A stretch of DNA of 64,000 nucleotides, taken from Marinospirillum alkalitolerans (lineage in GTDB: Bacteria; Pseudomonadota; Gammaproteobacteria; Pseudomonadales; Halomonadaceae). Location: positions 124,001 through 188,000 of the forward strand of contig NZ_JBANFI010000002.1 in the NCBI RefSeq assembly GCF_045055655.1, written 5' to 3'. The position numbers were made by a program, and so were the translations under genes. How positions within the stretch are numbered: the first letter of the stretch is position 1; every line of letters begins with the position of its first letter. Under the pieces are notes generated by a model that had not been told where the DNA came from, made no database searches, and worked only from the letters and a program-made list of their open reading frames with translations. Of the stretch, positions 25,923-34,355 are shown piece after piece.

Positions 25923-26930
25923 TCAGCCCGCCGCACCTACTAAGCGTGCGAGCTCAACCAGACGACGTGCATAACCCCATTCATTATCATACCAAGCGTA
26001 GATTTTGACCTGAGTCTGGTTAATGACCATTGTCGAGAGGGCGTCAACAATACTGGAGCGATCATCACCGCGATAATCAACAGAGACCAGAGGCCGTTCT
26101 TCATACCCCAGTATCCCTTTCAGCTCACCTTCTGCCGCAGCTTGCAGGGCCGCATTGACCTCTTCTACGCTGGTTGGACGCTCCACTTCAAAGACACAAT
26201 CTGTTAGCGAGGCATTCGCCAAGGGGACACGCACAGCATGGCCATTAATGCGTCCTGCCAATTCAGGAAAAATCTCAACGATGGCCTTAGCTGAGCCTGT
26301 TGTCGTCGGAATCAAGCTCGTACCACAAGCCCGCGCACGACGCAGATCCTTATGGGGCGCATCCAGAATGGTCTGCGTATTGGTCAGATCGTGGATAGTC
26401 GTCATACTGGCATGGCGGACGCCAAAGTGATCGAGCATCACCTTCACCACGGGCGCCAAACAGTTGGTCGTACAAGAAGCCGCCGTGACGATAGGGTGCT
26501 GCTCTGGCTGAAAAAGATGCTCATTCACGCCCATCACCACATTCAAAACACCGGCTTCTTTGATCGGCGCGGAAACCACCACACGTCGCACACCCTGATC
26601 AAGATAGGCCTGCAATACCGCTTGGCTCTTGTGCTTGCCTGAACACTCCAGCACCAGATCACAACCCGACCAATCGACGGCACTGATGTCCTTGTGCTGA
26701 GTGCAGCGAATGACCTGGCCGTCAATCTGCATCTGCTCGCCTGTAGTGGCCTGAGCTTCTTGCGCCCAGCGCCCGTGGACGGAATCAAAATTCAGCAGAT
26801 GTGCCAAACTGATCGCATCCGCAGCAGGATCATTGATCTGCACAAATTCGATCTCTGGCCAACCCCAAGCTGCCCGTAACGCCAAACGCCCCATACGTCC
26901 AAAACCATTGATACCGACTTTGATGGTCAT
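25923..26930 (-). CDS. ArsJ-associated glyceraldehyde-3-phosphate dehydrogenase
   Basis: 335-aa GAPDH. NAD-binding GINGFGRMGR at the N-terminus, catalytic C153 in AASCTTNCLAP and H180 in MTTIHDLTNTQ, and the C-terminal WYDNEWGY are all intact. In the ArsJ pathway this enzyme uses arsenate instead of phosphate with glyceraldehyde-3-phosphate, making 1-arseno-3-phosphoglycerate for export. Its place directly before arsJ supports that role over central glycolysis. The ATG at 26930 has AGGTG upstream; the longer frame starting at 26999 would add a non-homologous hydrophobic extension. It follows phoU1 on the same strand, but a terminator lies between, so it may have its own AT-rich promoter (27000-26940). 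Confidence 0.93.
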   Translation of the reverse strand: MTIKVGINGFGRMGRLALRAAWGWPEIEFVQINDPAADAISLAHLLNFDSVHGRWAQEAQATTGEQMQIDGQVIRCTQHKDISAVDWSGCDLVLECSGKHKSQAVLQAYLDQGVRRVVVSAPIKEAGVLNVVMGVNEHLFQPEQHPIVTAASCTTNCLAPVVKVMLDHFGVRHASMTTIHDLTNTQTILDAPHKDLRRARACGTSLIPTTTGSAKAIVEIFPELAGRINGHAVRVPLANASLTDCVFEVERPTSVEEVNAALQAAAEGELKGILGYEERPLVSVDYRGDDRSSIVDALSTMVINQTQVKIYAWYDNEWGYARRLVELARLVGAAG

Positions 26931-26997
26931 ACCCACCTCACTGAGCTCGATGATAAAAACATAAAAACAGATATACACATAAACGCATATTTTACCC

Positions 26998-27024
26998 AAA
27001 AAGAAAAGCCTTGCGGCTTTTCTT
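26998..27024 (-). terminator. Intrinsic terminator after phoU1
   Basis: AAGAAAAGCC and GGCTTTTCTT form a perfect 10-bp stem with a 4-base loop, continuing into a T-run on the reverse strand. It lies 6 bp after the phoU1 stop and should end, or reduce, the pst1 transcript before the GAPDH-arsJ pair. Confidence 0.75.
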
Positions 27025-27029
27025 CCTGA

Positions 27030-27764
27030 TCAACGGGGCGACTTGGCAATGGCCTCCAGTTGATCATCGGCCTGATGACGCACATCGCGCCCTTTGACCA
27101 GATAAATGGTGTACTCACAGACATTACGCGCGTGATCACCGATTCTTTCTATCGCACGGGCCACCCAAGTCATCTCAACGACTCGGCTGATATTGCGCGG
27201 ATCTTCCATCATATAGGTCATATTCTGGCGCAAGATGGCCTCATAATCCTGATCGATGGCCTTATCCTCTAATGCAGCACCATAGGCCTTTTCGGCATCC
27301 AGCTCCTGAAAAGCACTCAGGGTATGCTGCAACATCGTCACCACATGCTGGCCGATCAATTCAAATTCATTATGATGTATCGTCAGGCGTGTTTCATTCT
27401 CAGCCAGTTTCATCGCAGCGCGTGCGATCCGCTTGGCCTGATCACCGATGCGCTCCAGATCCTTGATCGCCTTCATCACGGCCACGACGGCCCGCAGATC
27501 ACTGGCCGCAGGCTGACGACGCGCCAGGATCTCAATGCACTGCTCGTCTATCTGCAACTCCATCCGGTTAATCGCCTGATCTTCAGCAATCACCTGCTGA
27601 GCCAGATCGATATCCACCTGAATAAAAGCTTGCAGCGCTTTTTCAACCTGCGCTGAAGCCAAATAGCCCATGCGCAAAACCTGCTCGATAATGCCTTTCA
27701 ATTCTGCATCATAGCGCTGAGAAATATGCCCAGCGATCAATTGTTTGTTGCCCACCATATCCAT
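27030..27764 (-). CDS. phoU: Phosphate signalling/transport regulator PhoU (copy 1)
   Basis: 244-aa cytoplasmic protein with two PhoU three-helix repeats (about residues 20-105 and 125-215). It connects the Pst transporter to PhoR and is needed to switch the Pho response off. Family signatures are visible: LEIQIDE-type helices (MELQIDEQCIEILARRQPAASDLRAVVAVMK, read here only in part), ERIGDQAKRIA and ERIGDHARNVCEYTIY. It is the last gene of the pst1 operon, 16 bp after pstB1, and is followed by a terminator. A second, diverged PhoU is encoded by the pst2 operon. The start at 27764 follows AGGAG closely; a Met two codons later is also possible. Confidence 0.95.
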   Translation of the reverse strand: MDMVGNKQLIAGHISQRYDAELKGIIEQVLRMGYLASAQVEKALQAFIQVDIDLAQQVIAEDQAINRMELQIDEQCIEILARRQPAASDLRAVVAVMKAIKDLERIGDQAKRIARAAMKLAENETRLTIHHNEFELIGQHVVTMLQHTLSAFQELDAEKAYGAALEDKAIDQDYEAILRQNMTYMMEDPRNISRVVEMTWVARAIERIGDHARNVCEYTIYLVKGRDVRHQADDQLEAIAKSPR

Positions 27765-27780
27765 CTCACTCCTACATCAA

Positions 27781-28593
27781 TTAGCCAAAGCGCCCAGTAA
27801 TATAATCCTCAGTGCGCTGATCTTGTGGGTTAGTAAAGACTTCCTTAGTGGCATTGATCTCGACCAGATCGCCCAGGTGGAAAAAGGCGGTACGATCAGA
27901 AACACGCGCAGCCTGCTGCATGTTATGGGTCACGATGGCAAGGGTGTAGCTGCCTTTAAGCTCATCGATCAGCTCTTCAATAATGGAAGTGGCGATCGGA
28001 TCGAGGGCGGAGCAGGGCTCATCCATCAAAATCACCTCAGGACTCACCGCAATCGCACGCGCAATACACAGGCGCTGCTGCTGACCACCAGAAAGTCCGG
28101 TACCCGGTGCATCCAAGCGATCCTTCACCTCACTCCACAGACCAGCGCGCGTCAGACTGCTTTCTACGATCTCATCTAGATCCCGCTTGTTGTCTACCAA
28201 ACCATGCAAGCGTGGTCCGTAGGCAATATTTTCATAAATTGATTTTGGGAAGGGGTTCGGCTTTTGGAACACCATCCCCACCTGCGCGCGCAGCTGAACC
28301 ACATCCAAACGCGAGGCATAGATATCACGACCATCGAGTGTGACTTCACCGGTCACTCGGGCGATATCGATGGTGTCATTCATGCGGTTCAAACAGCGCA
28401 GGAAGGTGGATTTACCGCAACCAGAAGGGCCGATAAAGGCCACCACTTCATTTTGCATAATATCCATATTGATACCGTGCAGGGCTTCGGTCGCGCCATA
28501 GTGCACCTTGACATTGCGCGCGCTCATTTTGACCTTCTTATGCGCTGCATCCTGATCTTGCGCTGCTTCTTTAATCTTCACTTGCATATTCAT
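27781..28593 (-). CDS. pstB: Phosphate ABC transporter ATP-binding protein PstB (system 1)
   Basis: 270-aa ATPase that powers high-affinity phosphate import. Walker A GPSGCGKST, Q-loop in VGMVFQKPNPFPKSI, signature LSGGQQQR, Walker B VILMDEPCSALDP and the H-loop in IVTHNM are all present. A charged N-terminal extension of about 20 residues precedes the ABC domain. The start has GAGGCGG upstream. It follows pstA1 by 81 bp in the operon pstS1-pstC1-pstA1-pstB1-phoU1 and is a paralogue of the PstB of system 2. Confidence 0.97.
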   Translation of the reverse strand: MNMQVKIKEAAQDQDAAHKKVKMSARNVKVHYGATEALHGINMDIMQNEVVAFIGPSGCGKSTFLRCLNRMNDTIDIARVTGEVTLDGRDIYASRLDVVQLRAQVGMVFQKPNPFPKSIYENIAYGPRLHGLVDNKRDLDEIVESSLTRAGLWSEVKDRLDAPGTGLSGGQQQRLCIARAIAVSPEVILMDEPCSALDPIATSIIEELIDELKGSYTLAIVTHNMQQAARVSDRTAFFHLGDLVEINATKEVFTNPQDQRTEDYITGRFG

Positions 28594-28674
28594 AACCGCC
28601 TCTTCTCTTCTCGAGTTCTGTTCAGTGCCGTTTTAGGCTGGGCCATCTCGCTCTGGCGGATGGCCAGCGCGGGA

Positions 28675-30057
28675 TTACCAGCGATTCTCAAAATGGCGTC
28701 TGAGCCAGATCGCGAGTGCATTCAAAGAAATCATCAGGGTGAGCAGGACCAAAATGGCTGCGGAGGTACGGGCCTCAAAGAAGTTACGCAGCTCATTGCC
28801 TTGCCAGAGGAAAATCTGCGCAGGCAAGGCGGTGGATTGCTCAAACGGAGAACCAGGCACGCTGGCCACAAAGGAGTTCATCCCGATCAGCAGCAAGGGC
28901 GCAGCCTCACCCAGTGCCTGAGCCACACCGATAATCGAGCCGGTGAGGATGCCGGGAATCGCCAAGGGCAACACATGGTGCATCACCGCCTGGACTTTCG
29001 AGGCACCGACACCCAAGGCCGCCTCACGGATCGAAGGCGGTACGGCCTTCAATGTTGAGCGAGTGGCAATAATGACCGTAGGCAGCGTCATCAAGCTGAG
29101 CACCAGACCACCAACAATCGGCGCTGAACGCGGCAGATCAAACCAAACGATAAAGATGGAGGCCCCCAGCAGACCAAAGACAATCGAGGGCACCGCGGCC
29201 AGGTTGTTGATATTGACCTCGATCAGATCGGTCAGCTTGTTTTTGGGTGCAAATTCTTCGAGATAGACCGCCGCTGCAACACCTAAGGGCACAGCCAGAA
29301 ACATCACGATCAACATCATCATCAGCGAACCCATAAAGGCCCCCGCTAAACCGGCAGAAGCCAGCGAGCTGCGCGAATCCGGGTTCATAAACAAGGCCGT
29401 ACTAAAGCGCTGGGTAATCACACCGTCATCAACCAGCTGATCAATCCACGCCCGTGTCCGCGCACTCAGCTGCTGCTGCTGATCAGGCAGATCACGATCT
29501 ATATTGCCCTTCACCCAGACATCCACATTGGCATCGGCGAGCAGATGCAGACGAAGTGTCTGGCCGATCAAGCTGGGGTCCTGAGCGACCATTTCACGCA
29601 GTGCAAAACGCTCGCCACTGGTGACCAGGCGCATCGCATCACGACGATGCTGAGCCGCCTCAGGAATCACCTGCTCCAAACCTTGCAGAATCAAAGGATT
29701 AAAGTTGATAAAAGCCAGTTCCATTTGCCATTCCAGCAAGCGCTGTTCAAATTCAGCCTGATTTTCATCGGCTTGGCGCACTGGCCTGTCACTGATTTGA
29801 ATCACCTCAGGATCAAAGTAAATATCCAAGGTGATATTGGCCTGCCAGAAAGCCGGCACACCCTTCAGAATAATGTTCAGAAACAGCACCGCGACCAGTG
29901 TCAGTGCGATACCGACTGCGCCCTGCCCAAGCCAGCGAAAGAACTTTTCTTGACGATGGCGCTTGGCCAGAGATTGGGCGATCCGCTGCTGCATCTGATC
30001 ACGGCGCTCGGCCGGATCTTGCAGCGGGACTTGAGGATTAAGAAGAGAATCAATCAT
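28675..30057 (-). CDS. pstA: Phosphate ABC transporter permease PstA (system 1, long form)
   Basis: 460-aa inner-membrane permease. The first helix (about residues 45-70) is followed by a ~160-residue periplasmic insertion before the core ABC permease domain (about 240-455), which contains the EAALGVGASKVQAVMHHVLPLAIPGILTG coupling segment (quoted here only to locate it near residue 375). E. coli PstA is about 296 aa, so this is the long form seen in other marine and Pseudomonas-like gammaproteobacteria. It starts 6 bp after pstC1. System 2 has a short PstA instead. Confidence 0.94.
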   Translation of the reverse strand: MIDSLLNPQVPLQDPAERRDQMQQRIAQSLAKRHRQEKFFRWLGQGAVGIALTLVAVLFLNIILKGVPAFWQANITLDIYFDPEVIQISDRPVRQADENQAEFEQRLLEWQMELAFINFNPLILQGLEQVIPEAAQHRRDAMRLVTSGERFALREMVAQDPSLIGQTLRLHLLADANVDVWVKGNIDRDLPDQQQQLSARTRAWIDQLVDDGVITQRFSTALFMNPDSRSSLASAGLAGAFMGSLMMMLIVMFLAVPLGVAAAVYLEEFAPKNKLTDLIEVNINNLAAVPSIVFGLLGASIFIVWFDLPRSAPIVGGLVLSLMTLPTVIIATRSTLKAVPPSIREAALGVGASKVQAVMHHVLPLAIPGILTGSIIGVAQALGEAAPLLLIGMNSFVASVPGSPFEQSTALPAQIFLWQGNELRNFFEARTSAAILVLLTLMISLNALAIWLRRHFENRW

Positions 30058-30063
30058 TCGGCA

Positions 30064-31443
30064 TCACTCATATTGTTCACGGTATTTACGCACAATCACC
30101 AGCGCGATCACATTCAGCAGCAGGGTAATCACAAACAGCGTCAGACCCAGCGCAAAGGCCACCAGAGATTGCGGGCTGGCAAAATCCAGATCGCCAGTGA
30201 GCTGATTGACGATGGTCACCGTCATGGTGGAGACGGCTTCAAAGGGATTGGCCGTCAGGACTGGGCTGTTGCCTGCGGCCAGCACCACAATCATGGTTTC
30301 GCCTATCGCGCGGCTGGCAGCCAGTAGAATCGCCCCGACCACACCAGGTAAGGCCGCAGGTAGCACCACTTTGCGGATGGTTTCTGATTTAGTCGCGCCC
30401 AAGCCCAGTGAGCCTTCGCGCATGGATTTGGGCACCTGGGTGATGATGTCGTCGGATAAAGAAGAGATAAAAGGAATCAGCATAATCCCCATCACCACAC
30501 CCGCCGTCAGTGCGGAGGTCGCTCGAATATCCAAGCCCAAGAACGTGCCCATTTCACTGAGGAAGGGGCCCACGGTGACCAGAGCAAAAAAGCCATACAC
30601 AATCGTTGGAATACCCGCCAGCACTTCGATAATCGGCTTGGCAAAGGAGCGCACACGCGATGAGGCATACTCAGCCATATAGATCGCCGCCATCAGGCCA
30701 ATCGGAATAGCCACAGCCAAGGCGATCAAGGCAATCATCAGCGTGCCCCACAAGAGTGGTAGCATGCCAAAACCAGATTGATTATCGTTGCCGACTGTAG
30801 AGAAGCGGGGGTTCCAGGTGGTACCTAGGAAGAAGTCCACTGGGTTCACAAAACTAAAAAAGCGCAGGGCTTCACCTGCCATCGACAAGACGATGCCCAC
30901 TGTCGTCAGGATTGCGACGGTCGAACAACCAATCAATAACCAGCGTACAGCGCTTTCGATCTGGTTGCGCGCCCGCAAATCAGGGCGAATGCTGCGCCAA
31001 GCAAAGACCAGACTGGTCGCGGCAAGGCTCATCATCAAGGCCCATTTCAGGGTTGAGCCTAGGGTATTCAGGCGGCGCAGTTGTTCTGCTGCCAACAACT
31101 CATAAGATTGCGCCTCATTGGTCAGGCCAAAACCTGAAGCCAGATTATTCAAGCGTTGCAGCAGGATGCGCTGATCCTGTGCGGTCTGAGGCTGAAGCTC
31201 AGCAGGCAGGCCAGCCAAAACATGGCTGTGCACGATACCCGGTTGCAGCTGATTCCACAGTAGATAAACGATCAGCAGCGGTAAAAAGGTCCACAGCAGT
31301 AAGCGCATACCGTGGTAGACAGGTCGAGAATGCAGGCGTCCTTCGGTGAGCTGACGTCCGAGCGTACGGCTGCGCTTGACGCCCAGCTGGTACACCAGAG
31401 ACATCATCACAAGCAGCACAGCAGCAAAAAGCAGATTGTTCAT
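30064..31443 (-). CDS. pstC: Phosphate ABC transporter permease PstC (system 1)
   Basis: 459-aa inner-membrane permease forming the phosphate channel with PstA. Two N-terminal helices (about 3-20 and 45-65) and a ~75-residue soluble stretch precede the core permease domain. The core has the coupling helix region SLGLGATKSETIRKVVLPAALPG and the AIGETMIVVLAAGN motif conserved in PstC. It is longer than E. coli PstC (319 aa). It lies 81 bp after pstS1, behind an attenuator hairpin, and has AAGG upstream of the ATG. Confidence 0.94.
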   Translation of the reverse strand: MNNLLFAAVLLVMMSLVYQLGVKRSRTLGRQLTEGRLHSRPVYHGMRLLLWTFLPLLIVYLLWNQLQPGIVHSHVLAGLPAELQPQTAQDQRILLQRLNNLASGFGLTNEAQSYELLAAEQLRRLNTLGSTLKWALMMSLAATSLVFAWRSIRPDLRARNQIESAVRWLLIGCSTVAILTTVGIVLSMAGEALRFFSFVNPVDFFLGTTWNPRFSTVGNDNQSGFGMLPLLWGTLMIALIALAVAIPIGLMAAIYMAEYASSRVRSFAKPIIEVLAGIPTIVYGFFALVTVGPFLSEMGTFLGLDIRATSALTAGVVMGIMLIPFISSLSDDIITQVPKSMREGSLGLGATKSETIRKVVLPAALPGVVGAILLAASRAIGETMIVVLAAGNSPVLTANPFEAVSTMTVTIVNQLTGDLDFASPQSLVAFALGLTLFVITLLLNVIALVIVRKYREQYE

Positions 31444-31460
31444 CTTCAGGCCCTTCTAGA

Positions 31461-31490
31461 AAACCCCCACTCCTGCTGGAGTGAGGGTTT
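31461..31490 (-). terminator. Attenuator hairpin between pstS1 and pstC1
   Basis: On the reverse strand AAACCCTCACTCC pairs with GGAGTGGGGGTTT around a short loop. Its place right after pstS suggests that most transcripts stop here or are stabilised here, giving more binding protein than transporter, as is common in pst operons. Confidence 0.7.
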
Positions 31491-31524
31491 CTTCACGTTC
31501 AGTAAGATCACTCAGAGTGCCGAC

Positions 31525-32556
31525 TTAGCGCATAATCGTGCGGTTACGGACGGCGGTCTGGATCTCACGACGCTCTGCACTGCTCATCGGGATCAAGCCT
31601 GCATCTTCAAGCACACTGCCTGTACCACCCATCTCTTCACTGAGGAAGAACTGGGTGTATTCCAGCAAGCCAGGGATCACACCAACGTGGGCATTTTTGA
31701 CATAGAAGTAGAGCGGACGTGAAACAGGGTATTCGCCTGAAGAAATCGTCTCTAAAGTGGGGGTCACACCACTCATGGTGGCAACCTGGAGACGGTCACG
31801 GTTCTGGTCATAGAAGCTCAGACCAAAAACACCCAGTGCATTACGCTGCGCATCCAAGCGTGCCAGGGTTTCAGTGTAATCACCCGCCACTTCAACTACA
31901 CGGCCATCGGTACGGATCGCATCACAGAAGGCAGTGCGCTGATCACGGCTCATGCTGCTCACCGGTGAAGTTGCCGCACAGCCTGGGTGGACAACGGTTT
32001 CTTCGTAGACTTCACGCGTTCCGTGGTTGGAGCCAGGGATGACCAGCAGAATTTCCTGATCAGGCAAAGAAGAATCGATTTGTGACCAGCGGGTGTAGGG
32101 GTTGCGTACACGCTGACCATTTTGATAGATCTCAGCAGCGCCAGCGAGGAACACATGGCGAGGCTCTAAAGCGAAGCTACCGCTATCACGACGTGAGGCA
32201 AAAACAATGCCGTCATAGCCGAACATGACTTCGATAATTTCAGTCACGCCATTGCTGCGGCAGTTTTCTAATTCGTTCGGACGAATAGGACGCGAGGAGT
32301 TGGCGATATCGATGGTATTGGCGCCCACACCCTGACAGAACTGACGTAAGCCACCACCAGAGCCACCAGAACCCACCACAGGCGTTCTGAACTGCGCGAA
32401 GTTGTTACCAAACTCTTCAGCAACAATCGACGAAAAAGGCAGAACGGTTGATGAACCGGCAATTTGAATGGTGTCACGGGCCATGGCAGGCAGCGCCATC
32501 GCTACGCTTGCAGCAGCAGTCAGAGCTAAGGCCAGGGCTTTCTTCTTCACGGTCAT
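31525..32556 (-). CDS. pstS: Periplasmic phosphate-binding protein PstS (system 1)
   Basis: 343-aa high-affinity phosphate-binding protein. A signal peptide (residues 1-26, cleavage after PAMA) leads into DTIQIAGSSTVLPF, the phosphate-contacting GSST turn, with the Gly-rich GSGGSGGGLRQFC loop and the SRPIRPNE segment further on. GSNHGTREVYEE supplies the Arg/Ser/Thr cluster that binds the oxyanion. GAGGAAA precedes the start. A Pho box lies 85 bp upstream. It is the first gene of operon 1 and the likely partner of PstC1/A1/B1. Confidence 0.95.
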   Translation of the reverse strand: MTVKKKALALALTAAASVAMALPAMARDTIQIAGSSTVLPFSSIVAEEFGNNFAQFRTPVVGSGGSGGGLRQFCQGVGANTIDIANSSRPIRPNELENCRSNGVTEIIEVMFGYDGIVFASRRDSGSFALEPRHVFLAGAAEIYQNGQRVRNPYTRWSQIDSSLPDQEILLVIPGSNHGTREVYEETVVHPGCAATSPVSSMSRDQRTAFCDAIRTDGRVVEVAGDYTETLARLDAQRNALGVFGLSFYDQNRDRLQVATMSGVTPTLETISSGEYPVSRPLYFYVKNAHVGVIPGLLEYTQFFLSEEMGGTGSVLEDAGLIPMSSAERREIQTAVRNRTIMR

Positions 32557-32641
32557 GGAATTTCCTCATCTGATGTTAAGATCACGACTTAAGATTCAGA
32601 TGCAGTGTGCAGCGTGAAGATGTCAGCTCTATTTCACCAAG

Positions 32642-32659
32642 ATGACACTTTGATGACGC
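32642..32659 (-). promoter_or_regulatory. Pho box of the pst1 operon
   Basis: On the reverse strand GCGTCAT, CAAA, GTGTCAT: two 7-mers starting 11 bp apart, about 85 bp upstream of pstS1. A weak -10-like TAGAGC follows 10 bp later. It lies between the miniature element and pstS1, so operon 1 can be induced independently of operon 2. Confidence 0.75.
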
Positions 32660-32669
32660 AGCCGCGCCC

Positions 32670-32818
32670 CTAGGGAACCTCTGATCAACGTCACGAGCAC
32701 AGGTCAGGCAAGGCGAAATTGATCGAAAAAGCGGAGTTTACACGGAGTAAATGAGCATTTTGAGACCCAATTTCAACGCAGTATGACCAAGCGCAGTAGT
32801 TAATCAGAGGCTTCCTAG
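32670..32818. mobile_element. MITE-like miniature inverted-repeat element between the two pst operons
   Basis: A 149-bp block is bounded by CTAG on both sides and imperfect terminal inverted repeats, CTAGGGAACCTCTGATCAA at the left and, read inward from the right, CTAGGAAGCCTCTGATTAA (16 of 19 match). It has no coding capacity. CTAG flanks fit the 4-bp YTAR target duplication of IS5-family elements, so a non-autonomous IS5-like element is inferred. The interior looks like a dispersed repeat I associate with several gammaproteobacteria. The right CTAG supplies the TAG stop codon of phoU2. Confidence 0.65.
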
Positions 32819-33525
32819 CTTGCAGGCGTTGGCCGATAGCGCACATCCTGCCCTTCGACCAGATAAATGAGCATTTCGGCCAGATTGCTGGCGTGATCAC
32901 CCAAGCGCTCCAAGGAACGCAGCACCCACATCATCTCCATCATTTTGGAAAGCTGTGTGGGCTGTTCTTGCATTTGCTTTAACCATTCCTGGCACAGGCG
33001 ACGATAGAGCTGATCCACCTGATCATCGGCAGCGATCACCTCACGCGCGCGCCCGACATCAAAACGCGCAAAGGCATTCAACACCTTGTTGAGCATCTGA
33101 CGAACCTGCTGCCCGAGCTGTTCAAGATCCCCCTCCAAGGCGGCGTCCATCGACAAGGCAGCTTCTGTCAAGCTGAGCGCCGAGCGCGCGATCTTGCTCG
33201 CCTCATCGCCCATGCGTTCTAAATCGGCCGTGGCGCGAATCACGGCCAGCACCAGGCGCAGATCCGAGGCCGCAGGCTGACGTCGCGCCAGCACTTGCGT
33301 ACACAGCTCATCCAGTTGCAGCTGAAGCTGATTCACCTGCTTATCCTGTTTTCTGACCTGCTGCGCTAGTCCGCTATCGGCCTGCAGGAGTGCCTGCATC
33401 GCATGCTGCATCTGCTGCTCAACCAGCCCACCCATCTCAAGCAGCTGACTGCGGATTAATTCAAGCTCTTGATGAAACTGCCGTGAAATATGCACATTCA
33501 TTACTGTATTTTTTTTATTGATCAT
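32815..33525 (-). CDS. phoU: PhoU-family regulator (copy 2)
   Basis: 236-aa protein with two PhoU repeats. It resembles E. coli PhoU at its start (HISRQFHQELELIRSQLLEMGG) and carries ERMGDEASKIARSA and ERLGDHASNLAEMLIYLVEGQDVRY. It is the last gene of operon 2, 9 bp after pstB2. The stop TAG lies inside the CTAG end of the adjacent miniature element, so the native C-terminus may have been altered by a few residues. The start at 33525 has AGGGTG upstream; Met9 is an alternative. It diverges clearly from copy 1, so the pair is not a recent duplication. Confidence 0.94.
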   Translation of the reverse strand: MINKKNTVMNVHISRQFHQELELIRSQLLEMGGLVEQQMQHAMQALLQADSGLAQQVRKQDKQVNQLQLQLDELCTQVLARRQPAASDLRLVLAVIRATADLERMGDEASKIARSALSLTEAALSMDAALEGDLEQLGQQVRQMLNKVLNAFARFDVGRAREVIAADDQVDQLYRRLCQEWLKQMQEQPTQLSKMMEMMWVLRSLERLGDHASNLAEMLIYLVEGQDVRYRPTPAS

Positions 33526-33534
33526 GCGTGCACC

Positions 33535-34344
33535 CTAGCCATAACGGCCCGTAATATAATCCTCCGTCTCCTGTTGACGGGGATTGGTAAAAATCTGATT
33601 GGTATCATCGTATTCGATCAGACACCCCTGATCTAAAAAAGCCGTCCGATCGGCAACCCGAGCGGCCTGTTGCATGTTGTGTGTCACGATCACCAGGGTG
33701 TAGTCGGCCTTGAGCTGATGAATCAATTCTTCAATTTTGAAAGTCGAGAGCGGATCAAGCGAGGAGGCTGGCTCATCCATCAGCAGCACTTGCGGGCGCA
33801 CCGCCAAGGCACGCGCAATCACCAGTCGCTGTTGTTGTCCACCTGAGAGTTCGAGCGCTGAACGATCCAGTCTGTCTTTCACCTCATCCCATAAGGCTGC
33901 GGCCTGTAAGGCCCATTCCACCACTTCATCCAGTAAGCGCTTTTTTTGGATTCCCTGAACACGCAAGCCAAAAACAACATTTTCATAAATGCTTTTGGGA
34001 AAGGGATGAGGCTTTTGAAACACCATTCCAACCCGCCGCCGAAGTTCGGCCACATCCACCTGCGCGCTATAGATGGCCTGTCCATCCAGCTCGATCTCGC
34101 CCTGATGATGACTGGATTCAACCAGCTCATTCATCCGATTCAGCGCGCGCAACAAGGAGGTTTTGCCGCAGCCGGATGGCCCAATCAGCGCCGTCACCTG
34201 CTGGCGCGGAATCTCCATGCTAATCTGTTGCAACGCAGGTGTGGTGCCGTAAAAGAGGCTGAAGTCACGAATATTAAAGCTGGCACTTGGCGATTTGATG
34301 ACAGGCTCAGGCTGGCGTTTGCGTTGCGTAAATAAAGACAGCAC
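33535..34344 (-). CDS. pstB: Phosphate ABC transporter ATP-binding protein PstB (system 2)
   Basis: 269-aa ABC ATPase. Walker A GPSGCGKTS, Q-loop VGMVFQKPHPFPKSI, signature LSGGQQQR, Walker B VLLMDEPASSLDP and the IVTHNM H-loop are intact. The start is GTG with GGGAG six bases upstream. It follows pstA2 by 11 bp. It differs from PstB1 mainly in the N-terminus and the helical subdomain. Confidence 0.96.
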   Translation of the reverse strand: MLSLFTQRKRQPEPVIKSPSASFNIRDFSLFYGTTPALQQISMEIPRQQVTALIGPSGCGKTSLLRALNRMNELVESSHHQGEIELDGQAIYSAQVDVAELRRRVGMVFQKPHPFPKSIYENVVFGLRVQGIQKKRLLDEVVEWALQAAALWDEVKDRLDRSALELSGGQQQRLVIARALAVRPQVLLMDEPASSLDPLSTFKIEELIHQLKADYTLVIVTHNMQQAARVADRTAFLDQGCLIEYDDTNQIFTNPRQQETEDYITGRYG

Positions 34345-34355
34345 TCTTTGCTCCC

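Noticed and set aside
28264..29058. Forward open frame of 264 codons within pstB1/pstA1
   Set aside because: Shadow of two conserved transporter genes; the composition is His/Gln/Arg-rich as expected for an antisense frame.
29545..30327. Forward open frame of 260 codons within pstA1/pstC1
   Set aside because: Antisense shadow with no homology or start signal.
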